The translations under genes were made by a program, and so were the position numbers. A DNA stretch of 6,448 nucleotides, from contig CAYMRB010000517.1 in NCBI GenBank assembly GCA_964392615.1, positions 1 to 6,448 on the forward strand, written 5' to 3'. Below, piece after piece: positions 1-6,142 of this stretch. The DNA comes from CAYMRB01 sp964392615. GTDB taxonomy: Bacteria; Planctomycetota; UBA8108. The notes below the pieces were generated by a model. That model had not been told where the DNA came from and made no database searches. It worked only from the letters and a program-made list of their open reading frames with translations. Position 1 is the stretch's first letter. Each line of letters opens with the position of its first letter.

Positions 1-1805
1 GGGTCGTGCTGGGGGTGTCGCGTGAAGATCTGGCGCAGCGAGCGCGCCCGGCCGTCGTGAAGCCAGCGGAAGCGGTCGCGCACCCGCAGCAGAGACGGCG
101 GATTGAAGTGCGTCCGTCCGTCGCCGGTGTCGAACACGCCGACGTCGCGCAGTCGCGGTGGCTTCGCGCCGCCGCGGTGGCAGTCGGCGCAGCCCGCGGT
201 GTCGAAGAGCTCGGCACCACGCTGAACAGCCTCGCGACGCGCTGGCGCCGCGTGCGAGGCATCCGGCGGTCGCAGTGTGTCGAGAAAGGCGCGAACTAGG
301 GTGACATCGTGCGGCGACGCGTCGTGGTCGACCGCCATGGTCGTGCGCATCGATGTGGCGAGCTGGTCGTCGAGACGGTCGAAGCGCGCGATCCATGACC
401 ACGGCCCGGTCGTGCCCACGTCCCACAGCGCGGGCACGCGCTTCGCCGCACCGTGTCCGTCGGTGCGCGTATCGAATCGGAAACCGCGCGTGCCGCCGTC
501 CGGGTGGCAGCTATGACAGCTGTACCAGCCGCCCCGCGAGCGGCGTGAGTCGTAGAAAATGCGCGCACCGAGGAGCTCCGGTGTCGGTGGCGGCGGTGGA
601 CCGAGGCGCATCACGCGCAGCGTTCTCCGGGTCGCGACGTCGACGACGTGGACCGTGTCGTCGAGCGCGCAGGGCACGTAAGCGACCCGGCCGCGAGCGT
701 CGAGGCGCACAGCGCGAGGACGAGCGCCGACACGAACGTCGGGCAAACGGCGCGCGCGCGTCAGGGGCTCGGTGTTCGTCAGATTCGTCTCGTCGAGCGC
801 TACGGAGACCAATCGGTCCGTCCCAGCGGAGGTCAGCAGGGCCGTCGCCGGTCGCTCCACGCTCAACGTCCCGTCGGACTGCGGTAGCGGCGATCCGTTC
901 GCGGCGAGCAGCGCGATCCCGGAGGGGTCGCCGGCGGCCCGGCTTCCTTGGTCGAGCGCGACGACGAGATCCTCGGCGGCGCCCGGCCCGTCGAGGTGCA
1001 CCGCGGTGACGCGATTCGCGAGGTTGAGACCCCAGATGATCATCTGGGGCTCGATGATCGACTCCGTGGCCTGGACGCGGTGGGCGATGTAGACGCGCTC
1101 CGAGCCGACGGCCAGCGCCTCGATATCGGCAGTGGTGCCCTCGGCCGGGGCATGAGTCCAGAGGACCCGGCCGGTCGCGGCGTCGAGTGACGCGATCTGT
1201 GTGCGTCCGGCGACGATGAGTCGTGCCGGATGTCCGTTGCCGGCCGCGATCCACGCGACGTGCCGGCAGCCTTCGACGGCGGGGAATCGGCGGATCAGGC
1301 TTCCGGTGAACGCCTCGACCTCGTGAATCTCGCCGTCCTGCTCGCACGGCACGAGAAGCCTCGCGGCGTCGCTTGCGTCCGGTCCGCGGCCGGTCAAGAT
1401 CGCAGGGCGCCCCGGCGACCGCCCTGTCGGGAAGCGAACGAGGAGATCGAGCGTGCGTCGTTTCGCCTCGAACGCCACGAGCGCCACGCGATGGGTATCG
1501 CGTTCGCTGACCGCGACGAGGACGCGATCCTCCCTGTCGGCCGCGGCCGCGATCGCCTCCGGACGGGCCTGGGGCGGGAGGATCAGCTCGGCGACGATCT
1601 CGCCGTTGGCGGCATCGACGCAGCTGATGCTCCCGGCTGCCGCGTTCGCTGTGAACAGGAAACGACCCGACGGAGCGAGCGCCAGGTCGACGGGAGCGCG
1701 AAGTCGCGCCAGCCCGGCAGTCGACTCGCCGCCGCGAGCTGCCGAACAGAACACGAGGACGACGACGCCGGCGATGGCCTGCTTGAGGAGCGGATCGGTT
1801 CGCAT
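1..1805 (-). CDS. Exported beta-propeller / di-haem cytochrome c peroxidase-like (MauG-like) fusion protein, 3' end beyond window
   Basis: Reading leftward from ATG at 1805 gives 601 open codons to the window edge. Residues about 8-24 form a hydrophobic stretch after MRTDPLLK, a probable Sec signal peptide; C20 has Phe before it, a poor lipobox. Residues about 36-400 show YVTN/WD-like blades, for example APSGRFLFTANAAAGSISCVD near 45-64 and a blade ending VHVVDVATRRTLRVMRLG just before the haem domain. From L412 (LGARIFYDSRRSRGG) the di-haem peroxidase family pattern begins, with haem c sites C430-H-S-C433-H434 and C539-A-D-C542-H543, then LHDGRA at 582-587, a family motif. Inferred role: periplasmic electron transfer or peroxidase/MauG-type oxidation, with the propeller as a substrate or partner platform; the substrate is unknown. 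Homologues usually continue a few dozen residues past LHDGRA, so most of the protein is here. No clear Shine-Dalgarno precedes the ATG; no in-frame ATG or GTG lies just upstream. It is divergent from the gene at 2093. Confidence 0.88.
   Translation of the reverse strand, partial: MRTDPLLKQAIAGVVVLVFCSAARGGESTAGLARLRAPVDLALAPSGRFLFTANAAAGSISCVDAANGEIVAELILPPQARPEAIAAAADREDRVLVAVSERDTHRVALVAFEAKRRTLDLLVRFPTGRSPGRPAILTGRGPDASDAARLLVPCEQDGEIHEVEAFTGSLIRRFPAVEGCRHVAWIAAGNGHPARLIVAGRTQIASLDAATGRVLWTHAPAEGTTADIEALAVGSERVYIAHRVQATESIIEPQMIIWGLNLANRVTAVHLDGPGAAEDLVVALDQGSRAAGDPSGIALLAANGSPLPQSDGTLSVERPATALLTSAGTDRLVSVALDETNLTNTEPLTRARRLPDVRVGARPRAVRLDARGRVAYVPCALDDTVHVVDVATRRTLRVMRLGPPPPPTPELLGARIFYDSRRSRGGWYSCHSCHPDGGTRGFRFDTRTDGHGAAKRVPALWDVGTTGPWSWIARFDRLDDQLATSMRTTMAVDHDASPHDVTLVRAFLDTLRPPDASHAAPARREAVQRGAELFDTAGCADCHRGGAKPPRLRDVGVFDTGDGRTHFNPPSLLRVRDRFRWLHDGRARSLRQIFTRHPQHD
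1030..1049. repeat. Perfect 20-bp palindrome inside the cytochrome gene
   Basis: CCCCAGATGA followed by TCATCTGGGG is an exact inverted repeat with no spacer. It lies within codons for EPQMIIWG in the propeller part. It may be a chance product of coding constraint or a protein binding site; nothing else nearby suggests regulation. Confidence 0.5.
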
Positions 1806-2008
1806 GGAGCGCCATGATAGCCGACACGAGCACCGAGAGAAGCCGATCTGCCCCCGGTTTCAAGCGGCGATGGCGCTCGGGTGCAATCGCGCGGCGCAGC
1901 ACGCGACTGAGCGACGGGAAGGTGAGGGTTTTCCTCGCAGTCCGTTCAGGAATCCCGACGCGGTGCGGGTCACGACCGCGTTACAAAAGACGACAAGACA
2001 CGTCTCGA

Positions 2009-2028
2009 CCGCGCTTCGACGAGCGCGG
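2009..2028 (+). repeat. Short inverted repeat in the leader of the 2093 gene
   Basis: CCGCGCT at 2009-2015 is the exact reverse complement of AGCGCGG at 2022-2028, with a six-base spacer TCGACG. It lies about 65-84 bases before the start codon, so it could be a leader-RNA hairpin or an operator. In DNA this GC-rich, a 7-bp stem can occur by chance. Confidence 0.35.
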
Positions 2029-2079
2029 ACAATCAACGCGCCAGTTTCTATCCGCACAGCTCGTTTCGAGTCCCCCGAC

Positions 2080-2085
2080 AGGAGA
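2080..2085 (+). promoter_or_regulatory. Ribosome binding site for the 2093 gene
   Basis: AGGAGA ends seven bases before ATG 2093. This selects 2093 rather than the in-frame ATG at 1814, because the peptide starting at 2093 is immediately a signal sequence. Confidence 0.8.
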
Positions 2086-2092
2086 AGATCAG

Positions 2093-3904
2093 ATGCTCTC
2101 ACGCCTAGGAATCATCGCGCTGCTCGCGAGTGCACTCGTCGCGACGCCGTTCGTGAAGGCGGGCGACGGTCTCGGCGCATGGGTGCCAGCCGACGTCCAC
2201 ATGTTCGCGCACGGCAAGTCGAATCCAGCGGTCGAACGTATCTCGGCGCCTTTCGAGAAGGCGTTCCGCGATTTGGTCGCTTCCGGTATCGGCGAGGACG
2301 TCTTCGAACTCGCGACGATGGAACTCGGCAGCGACGAGCGGGACGCGATTCGCGGCGAGATCGTCAAGGTGTTCAAGCTCCTCGGGAAGGTCGACTGGAA
2401 CGCGTTGGTCGCGGACGAGGTCGCGTTCGGCTTCCGTCTGCAGATGCCGATTCCGGAATACGTGTTCCTCTTCCGGGCCAAGGAGGGCGCCGCGAAGCGG
2501 CAGGGCGAGCTGCGGCAGGTGCTCGACGGCATCGCGGCGTACGCTCCGGACGCGCTGTTCGTCGGCGAGGCGAAGCGCCACGGTGCAAAGATCGCGACCC
2601 TGTCGGCCGAGGGTTTCCCGGTCGCCCTGTCGGCCGCGAGCAAGCGGGACGTCGTCGTCATCTCGACGTCGGACTTCCTGCTCAACGAAGTGCTCGAACT
2701 CATGGATTCCGAGTCCGGCGAGGGCTCGATCGTGCGGTCGAAGCGCTTCACGGAGACGCAGGCCGATCTCGATAAGGGCTACGGGCGCGGCTACTTTGAC
2801 CTGGCGGGCTACCTCGGGTTCATCTCGAACGCGATCGGCATGGCCGGTGGCTTGGCTCAGGGCGACCCGGACGCGCAAGCGGCACTGAAGATCGTCAAGA
2901 CGATCTTCAAGGAGCTCGCCATGCTCCAGACCGCCGCGTGGACGGAGCGCGTCGACGGCGACCGCGTCTTCGTCGACAGCCGGCTGACGATGAAGACGAA
3001 GGATGACGGCGCGGTCGGCTTCATCGAGAAGCTCGTCGCCGATCAGGACCCGGTCGACGACTACATCCGCGTCGTGCCGAAGGACGCGATCGCGTTCCAT
3101 CTCGCGAGCGGCGTGCGGCCGGTGACGATCTACGATGCGATCATCGAGCTGATCGGTGACGCGCCGGAGGGGGAAAGGGCGCTCGGCCGCTGGTCGAAGA
3201 TCCAGGAGAAGATCGGCTTCAACCTGCGCGAGGACCTGCTGTCGTGGATCGACGGCGGCGGCGGGGCGATCTGCCTGCCCCCGGCGACGCCCGGCGGCTG
3301 TCCGGAGCACGTCGTGTTCATGCGCCTGAGCGATCAGGAGAAGGCGGAGAAGTTCCTGGGCGACGTACACAAGGTCGTCTCGCGCTACGTCGAGAAGCGT
3401 GGCCATGACGTCGAGATGGTGCCCGTCGAGGGGCTCGAGAACTTCGTCGAGATGCGCATCTCGGCACTGCCCTGGTGTCGCCCGGTGTTCGGTCTGCCGA
3501 AGGGCGTATTCGTCATCGCGAGCTCCACGAACGCGGCCGGTCGCGTGGCGGCGACGTTCTCGGGTCAGGCCCCGTCGGCGCTCGAGAAGCCGGGCATCCA
3601 GGCGCTCGGCTTGCCGGACGGCGGTCTCGCCGAGGTGTACTACGCTGATATCGAGGGGCAGCTCACCGCGTTTGCCGACCTCCTGGGTACGGTGGGCTTC
3701 TTCATGAGCCTGATGCCGAAGGATCAAGATACGCGACCCGCGATCAAGCTCGGCGGCATTCTGACGAAGCTCGCCGCGTTCCTGCGCGACATCGATCTCG
3801 GCGTCGAGCATGCGGGCTGGACCCGCTACGACGGCGAGAAGCACGAGCTTCGCATCCGCCAGATGTATCAGATCGCCGTCCCGAAACCGCGGGCGGAGTT
3901 CTGA
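2093..3904 (+). CDS. Exported DUF3352-like protein of unknown function (603 aa)
   Basis: The start is set by AGGAGA and by the signal peptide: MLSR, a hydrophobic core at about 5-20, and a likely cleavage after V21-K22-A23. The mature protein opens with GAWVPADVH, like planctomycete DUF3352-type proteins that begin with a 'VPADV' phrase. Two halves look related. The first has V110-A-F (near 108-114), D186-VVVISTSD and GYFDL (233-237). The second has NLREDLLSWIDGGGG (about 377-391), HVVFMRL, K470-GVFVIASST and EVYYADIEG (about 514-522). Both follow the order: domain opening, variable measure-like strand, 'is it visible' strand, then a Tyr-rich strand before a helix. There are only three Cys (C394, C403 and one in LPWC), no haem motif, and no transmembrane segment after the signal. 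Function is not known for this family; a periplasmic or surface role is inferred. It is probably cotranscribed with the Rieske gene that starts 16 bases after its stop. The family assignment is from memory of pattern, not a search. Confidence 0.85.
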   Translation: MLSRLGIIALLASALVATPFVKAGDGLGAWVPADVHMFAHGKSNPAVERISAPFEKAFRDLVASGIGEDVFELATMELGSDERDAIRGEIVKVFKLLGKVDWNALVADEVAFGFRLQMPIPEYVFLFRAKEGAAKRQGELRQVLDGIAAYAPDALFVGEAKRHGAKIATLSAEGFPVALSAASKRDVVVISTSDFLLNEVLELMDSESGEGSIVRSKRFTETQADLDKGYGRGYFDLAGYLGFISNAIGMAGGLAQGDPDAQAALKIVKTIFKELAMLQTAAWTERVDGDRVFVDSRLTMKTKDDGAVGFIEKLVADQDPVDDYIRVVPKDAIAFHLASGVRPVTIYDAIIELIGDAPEGERALGRWSKIQEKIGFNLREDLLSWIDGGGGAICLPPATPGGCPEHVVFMRLSDQEKAEKFLGDVHKVVSRYVEKRGHDVEMVPVEGLENFVEMRISALPWCRPVFGLPKGVFVIASSTNAAGRVAATFSGQAPSALEKPGIQALGLPDGGLAEVYYADIEGQLTAFADLLGTVGFFMSLMPKDQDTRPAIKLGGILTKLAAFLRDIDLGVEHAGWTRYDGEKHELRIRQMYQIAVPKPRAEF

Positions 3905-3920
3905 GGCGGAATTCGGACCG

Positions 3921-4241
3921 TTGAGCTTTCGCGACGTCGGTGCCGTCGACGAGTTCCCGGACGGTGAAGGCCGGGAGGTGCGCATCGGCGCGCGTCGGAT
4001 CGCGGTCTACCGGTGCGGGCAGGAGTTTTTCGCGGTGAAGAACTTCTGCCCGCATCTCGGTGACGATCTCGATCGCAGCCCACCACGCGACGGGGTCCTC
4101 ACCTGTCCGGCACACGGTTGGCAGTTCGACGTGCGCTCGGGGCGGTGTCTGCGGGGCGAGCCGGGCAGTCGACTGACCGTGTACCGCGCGCGCGCAGCTG
4201 GCGGGCGCGTCGAGATCGACGTCGGTCGCGCGCGCGGGTGA
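3921..4241 (+). CDS. Small Rieske [2Fe-2S] ferredoxin (106 aa)
   Basis: The Rieske cluster-binding pattern is intact: C43-P-H45-L and C62-P-A-H65-G-W, with 16 residues between H45 and C62. C43 and C62 bind one iron and H45 and H65 the other, as known for the family. The length and the single domain match NirD-like and dioxygenase-type Rieske ferredoxins, which are soluble one-electron carriers; no signal peptide or membrane anchor is seen, so a cytoplasmic location is likely. The start is inferred as TTG at 3921, which gives SFRDVGAVDEFPDG, the usual N-terminal beta-strand. The frame is open upstream to an ATG at 3810, but that part overlaps the previous gene and reads as Arg/Ser-rich out-of-frame sequence. 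The only SD-like bases (GAGG at 3903-3906) are 14 bases upstream and overlap the previous stop, so translation may depend on coupling. No oxygenase or nitrite reductase partner lies in the window. Confidence 0.9.
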   Translation: MSFRDVGAVDEFPDGEGREVRIGARRIAVYRCGQEFFAVKNFCPHLGDDLDRSPPRDGVLTCPAHGWQFDVRSGRCLRGEPGSRLTVYRARAAGGRVEIDVGRARG

Positions 4242-4439
4242 TCGGGGCGCCGCCAGAGCCGTTCGAAGCGCGTGCAGAGGGAGAGGACCCGACGCCGCCT
4301 GCCTCGTGCCGTCGCCCGGCGGTGATTGAGACGCTATGGAAGACCCGCCGCGCAGCGCCGGATGAAAGAACGGGCCGTTCGCCCGGAGACTCGCTCCGAG
4401 CAAACGGCCCGTGTCAGCCGGCGGCCTGATCGGGTCGGA
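4242..4439. other. Convergent intergenic region between the Rieske gene and the Cys/Lys-rich gene
   Basis: Apart from the stem-loop at 4370-4412, positions 4242-4369 show no convincing gene and no separate plus-strand terminator with a T-run. Plus-strand frames crossing here continue into the antisense of the repeat gene and look like shadows. Confidence 0.6.
4370..4412 (-). terminator. Strong stem-loop terminator of the Cys/Lys-rich gene
   Basis: Arms 4370-4388 and 4394-4412 pair over 19 positions with a five-base loop (ACTCG). The outer ten pairs are ACGGGCCGTT with AACGGCCCGT. The inner part contains wobble pairs only when read as minus-strand RNA. Read on the minus strand, the stem begins 27 bases beyond the stop codon (stop at 4440-4442) and is followed by TTCTTTC, a modest U-rich tract. 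The plus-strand side is followed by GTCAGC, so it is a poor intrinsic terminator for the Rieske operon, though the hairpin itself could block read-through from that side. Confidence 0.8.
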
Positions 4440-6131
4440 TCAGCTCTTCGCCTGGTCGCAGGCCTTGGCCTGAACCTTGACGGCGGCCTTGCCGCAGGAC
4501 TTGGTCTTGGCCTGGACCTTGATCTGCGCCTTCGGGGCGCACTTCGCGGCGCAGGCGGAGACGAGCTTCGCGGCGCTCTTCTCGCAACCGGCGGCCTTGA
4601 CGCTCTTGACGAGCTTGGCGGCCGACGTCTCGCACTTCAGGCCGGGGACGGTGGTGAGGACGAGCTTGGCGGCCGACTTCTCGCACTTCGTCTTGCGAAC
4701 CTTGGTGGCGAGGGTCTGCGCGCAGAAGCTCTTCTTGGCGACGACGGTCTTGGCCTTGTCGGCGCAGCAGGCCTTCTTGGCGACGACGGTCTTGGCCTTG
4801 TCGGCGCAGCAGGCCTTGGCCTGAACCTTGACGGCGGCCTTGTCGCAGGACTTCTCGCAGGCCTTGGTCTGCACCTTCGGGGCACACTTCGTGGCGCAGT
4901 CGGAGACGAGCTTCGCGGCGCTCTTCTCGCAGCCGGCGGCCTTGACGCTCTTGACGAGCTTGGCGGCGGAGGTCTCGCACTTCAGGCCGGGGACGGTGGT
5001 TAGGACGAGCTTGGCGGCCGACTTCTCGCACTTCGTCTTGCGGATCTTGGTGACGAGGGTCTGCGCGCAGAAGTTCTTCTTGGCGACGACGGTCTTGGCC
5101 TTGTCGGCGCAGCAGGCCTTCTTGGCGGCGACGGTCTTGTCGCATGCCTTGGCAGCCTTCTTGGCGGCGGCGAGCTTCTCCTTGCAGCAGTCCTCGCCGG
5201 AGGCGGCGCCGACCTCGCAGCACTCGTTCGCCTTGCCCTTCGTAGCAGCGGCGAGCAGATCGGGGCACGACTTGCCACCGTCCTTCGTGCAGGCGCCGTC
5301 GCACTTCTTCGCGCAGTCCTCGGCGGCCTTCTTGGCGGCGGTGAGCTTCGCCTTGTCGGAGCAGCAGGCCTTCTTGGCGGCGACGGTCTTGTCGCAGGCC
5401 TTCGTCGCCTGATCACAAGCCTTGGCCTGGACCTTGAGGATCTTGACGGCGGCCTTGTCACCACAGGACTTCTCGCAGGCCTTGGCCTGGACCTTGACCT
5501 GCACCTTCGGGGCGCACTTCGTGGCGCAGGACGAGACGAGCTTCGCGGCGCTCTTTTCGCAGCCAGCGGCCTGGACGCTCTTGACGAGCTTGGCGGCTGA
5601 CTTCTCGCACTTCAGGCCGGGGACGCCGGCGAGGACCAGCTTGGCGGCCGACTTCTCGCACTTCGTCTTGCGGACCTTCGCGGCGAGGGTCTGAGCGCAG
5701 AACGCCTTGGCCTTCTTGGCGGCGGCGAGCTTCTCGGCGCAGCACGTCTTCTTGGCGGCGACGGTCTTGTCGCAAGCCTTGGCGGCGACGGTCTTGTCGC
5801 AGGCCTTGGTGGCCTTCGTGACGACGGTCTTGGCCTTGTCGGCGCAGCACTTCTTCTTGGCGGCGACGGTCTTGTCGCAGGCCTTGACGGCCTTCGTGAC
5901 GACGGTCCTGGCCTTGTCAGCGCAGCTCGTCTTCTTGGCGGCGACGGTCTTGTCGCAGGCCTTGGTGGCCTTCGTGACGACGGTCTTGGCCTTGTCGGCG
6001 CAGCATTTCTTCTTGGCGGCGACGGACTTGTCGCAAGCCTTGGTGGCCTTCGCCTGCTCACACTCCTGGGCTCGCACGCCCACGGAAACGATCAGCGCGA
6101 CCAGCAGGGCACTAAGGGAAATCGACCGCAT
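4440..6131 (-). CDS. Secreted Lys/Ala/Cys-rich repeat protein, family not recognised (563 aa)
   Basis: The start ATG at 6131 has an AGGAGGT upstream. MRSISLSALLVALIVSVGVRA is a typical Sec signal peptide, likely cut after A21 before QEC. The mature chain has 56 Cys and 125 Lys but only four Arg, 43 acidic residues (net charge roughly +86), no Trp, Tyr or His, and three Phe. Layout: residues 31-108 are three 26-aa units of the type KACDK-VAAKKKCCADKAKTVVTKA; 109-126 are two 9-aa KACDKTVAA copies; 144-210, 354-420 and 469-535 are a 67-aa module beginning FCAQTL; 270-320 are an acidic, Cys-dense insert (CAKKCDGACTKD, NECCEV, EDCCKE). Each module holds three C-E-[KT]-S-A-A-K-L-V copies. There are nine adjacent Cys-Cys pairs. 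No CxxCH haem site, enzyme motif or membrane segment is seen beyond the signal. Candidates are a disulphide-linked envelope or matrix protein, a metal binder, or a polyanion binder; none is shown. Lys is coded nearly always AAG. It is monocistronic, with its own terminator. Confidence 0.88.
   Translation of the reverse strand: MRSISLSALLVALIVSVGVRAQECEQAKATKACDKSVAAKKKCCADKAKTVVTKATKACDKTVAAKKTSCADKARTVVTKAVKACDKTVAAKKKCCADKAKTVVTKATKACDKTVAAKACDKTVAAKKTCCAEKLAAAKKAKAFCAQTLAAKVRKTKCEKSAAKLVLAGVPGLKCEKSAAKLVKSVQAAGCEKSAAKLVSSCATKCAPKVQVKVQAKACEKSCGDKAAVKILKVQAKACDQATKACDKTVAAKKACCSDKAKLTAAKKAAEDCAKKCDGACTKDGGKSCPDLLAAATKGKANECCEVGAASGEDCCKEKLAAAKKAAKACDKTVAAKKACCADKAKTVVAKKNFCAQTLVTKIRKTKCEKSAAKLVLTTVPGLKCETSAAKLVKSVKAAGCEKSAAKLVSDCATKCAPKVQTKACEKSCDKAAVKVQAKACCADKAKTVVAKKACCADKAKTVVAKKSFCAQTLATKVRKTKCEKSAAKLVLTTVPGLKCETSAAKLVKSVKAAGCEKSAAKLVSACAAKCAPKAQIKVQAKTKSCGKAAVKVQAKACDQAKS
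4527..4772 (-). repeat. Direct repeat copy 2 of the 82-residue unit (345-bp period)
   Basis: This covers residues 454-535, ACCADKAKTVVAKK followed by S and the FCAQTL module. It matches 4872-5117 (residues 339-420). Over the 201-bp module part, hand alignment gives about 11 differences, roughly 94-95% identity. Confidence 0.85.
4773..4814 (-). repeat. Extra CCADKAKTVVAKK copy, tandem with the next one
   Basis: Residues 440-453 (ACCADKAKTVVAKK) precede an identical 14-residue unit at 454-467 (4731-4772). This gives a 42-bp tandem pair, visible on the plus strand as a twice-repeated phrase around 4734-4815. Confidence 0.85.
4872..5117 (-). repeat. Direct repeat copy 1 of the 82-residue unit (345-bp period)
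   Basis: This covers residues 339-420, ACCADKAKTVVAKK followed by N and the FCAQTL module. It is near-identical to 4527-4772, which indicates a recent duplication or gene conversion. Confidence 0.85.
5502..5702 (-). repeat. Diverged 67-residue module, first copy
   Basis: Residues 144-210 align without gaps to residues 354-420 and 469-535. This copy differs more (LAGVPGL in place of LTTVPGL, CEKS in place of CETS in its second subrepeat), so it is the older split. Its three C-E-K-S-A-A-K-L-V motifs start at C158, C175 and C191. Confidence 0.85.
5754..5807 (-). repeat. 27-bp tandem pair encoding KACDKTVAA twice
   Basis: Positions 5781-5807 and 5754-5780 differ by a single base (GGCCTT against AGCCTT at the end on the plus strand). 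They encode residues 109-117 and 118-126. The first is a truncated 26-aa unit, consistent with slippage or unequal exchange at the edge of the 78-bp array. Confidence 0.85.
5808..6041 (-). repeat. Tandem array of three 78-bp units
   Basis: Units at 5964-6041, 5886-5963 and 5808-5885 encode residues 31-56, 57-82 and 83-108. The first and third are nearly identical; the middle one carries TSC for KCC, so it loses one Cys of a pair, and R75 for Lys. The reading frame is preserved because the unit is an exact multiple of three. Confidence 0.9.
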
Positions 6132-6134
6132 GAG

Positions 6135-6141
6135 ACCTCCT
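6135..6141 (-). promoter_or_regulatory. Ribosome binding site of the Cys/Lys-rich gene
   Basis: ACCTCCT on the plus strand is AGGAGGT on the coding strand, a full match to the anti-Shine-Dalgarno consensus. It lies three to four bases before ATG, which is shorter than the usual spacing. It is the strongest such site in the window, so this gene may be highly translated. Confidence 0.8.
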
Positions 6142-6142
6142 C

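Larger units (their letters stand above)
1806..2092. other. Divergent intergenic region (287 bp)
   Basis: This stretch separates the minus-strand cytochrome gene from the plus-strand DUF3352-like gene, so promoters for both should lie here. I could not identify confident -35/-10 boxes on either strand. An imperfect AGAC-AC-GTCT element and a short hairpin lie in the right half. The frame of the downstream gene stays open upstream to 1814, but that extension would sit in front of a clear signal peptide and ribosome binding site, so I treat it as non-coding. Confidence 0.6.

Noticed and set aside
511..1902. A 463-aa Arg-rich minus-strand frame over the cytochrome gene
   Set aside because: It is a shadow frame of extreme Arg/Pro/Ser composition. 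The true frame, beginning at 1805, carries the haem motifs and blades.
1814..2092. N-terminal extension of the DUF3352-like gene to ATG 1814
   Set aside because: It would place 93 Arg/Ser-rich residues before a clear signal peptide, with a good ribosome binding site at 2080-2085.
3810..3920. Upstream extension of the Rieske gene to ATG 3810
   Set aside because: It overlaps the preceding gene out of frame, reads as Arg/Ser-rich, and would exceed the usual length of a single-domain Rieske ferredoxin.
4828..5412. Long open frames on the plus strand opposite the repeat gene (also at 5422-5694 and 5707-6150), giving hydrophobic Ala/Leu/Phe-rich peptides that look membrane-like
   Set aside because: They are the complement of the AAG and GCC rich repeats, have no ribosome binding site or recognisable family, and repeat with the same period. 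The minus-strand reading has a signal peptide, Shine-Dalgarno and terminator.
5502..6041. CRISPR-like or mobile-element repeat array
   Set aside because: All repeats are in-frame multiples of three within one open reading frame, with no spacers, terminal inverted repeats or transposase.
4440..6131. Multi-haem cytochrome in the Cys-rich protein
   Set aside because: There are no His residues at all, so no CxxCH haem-binding site can exist.
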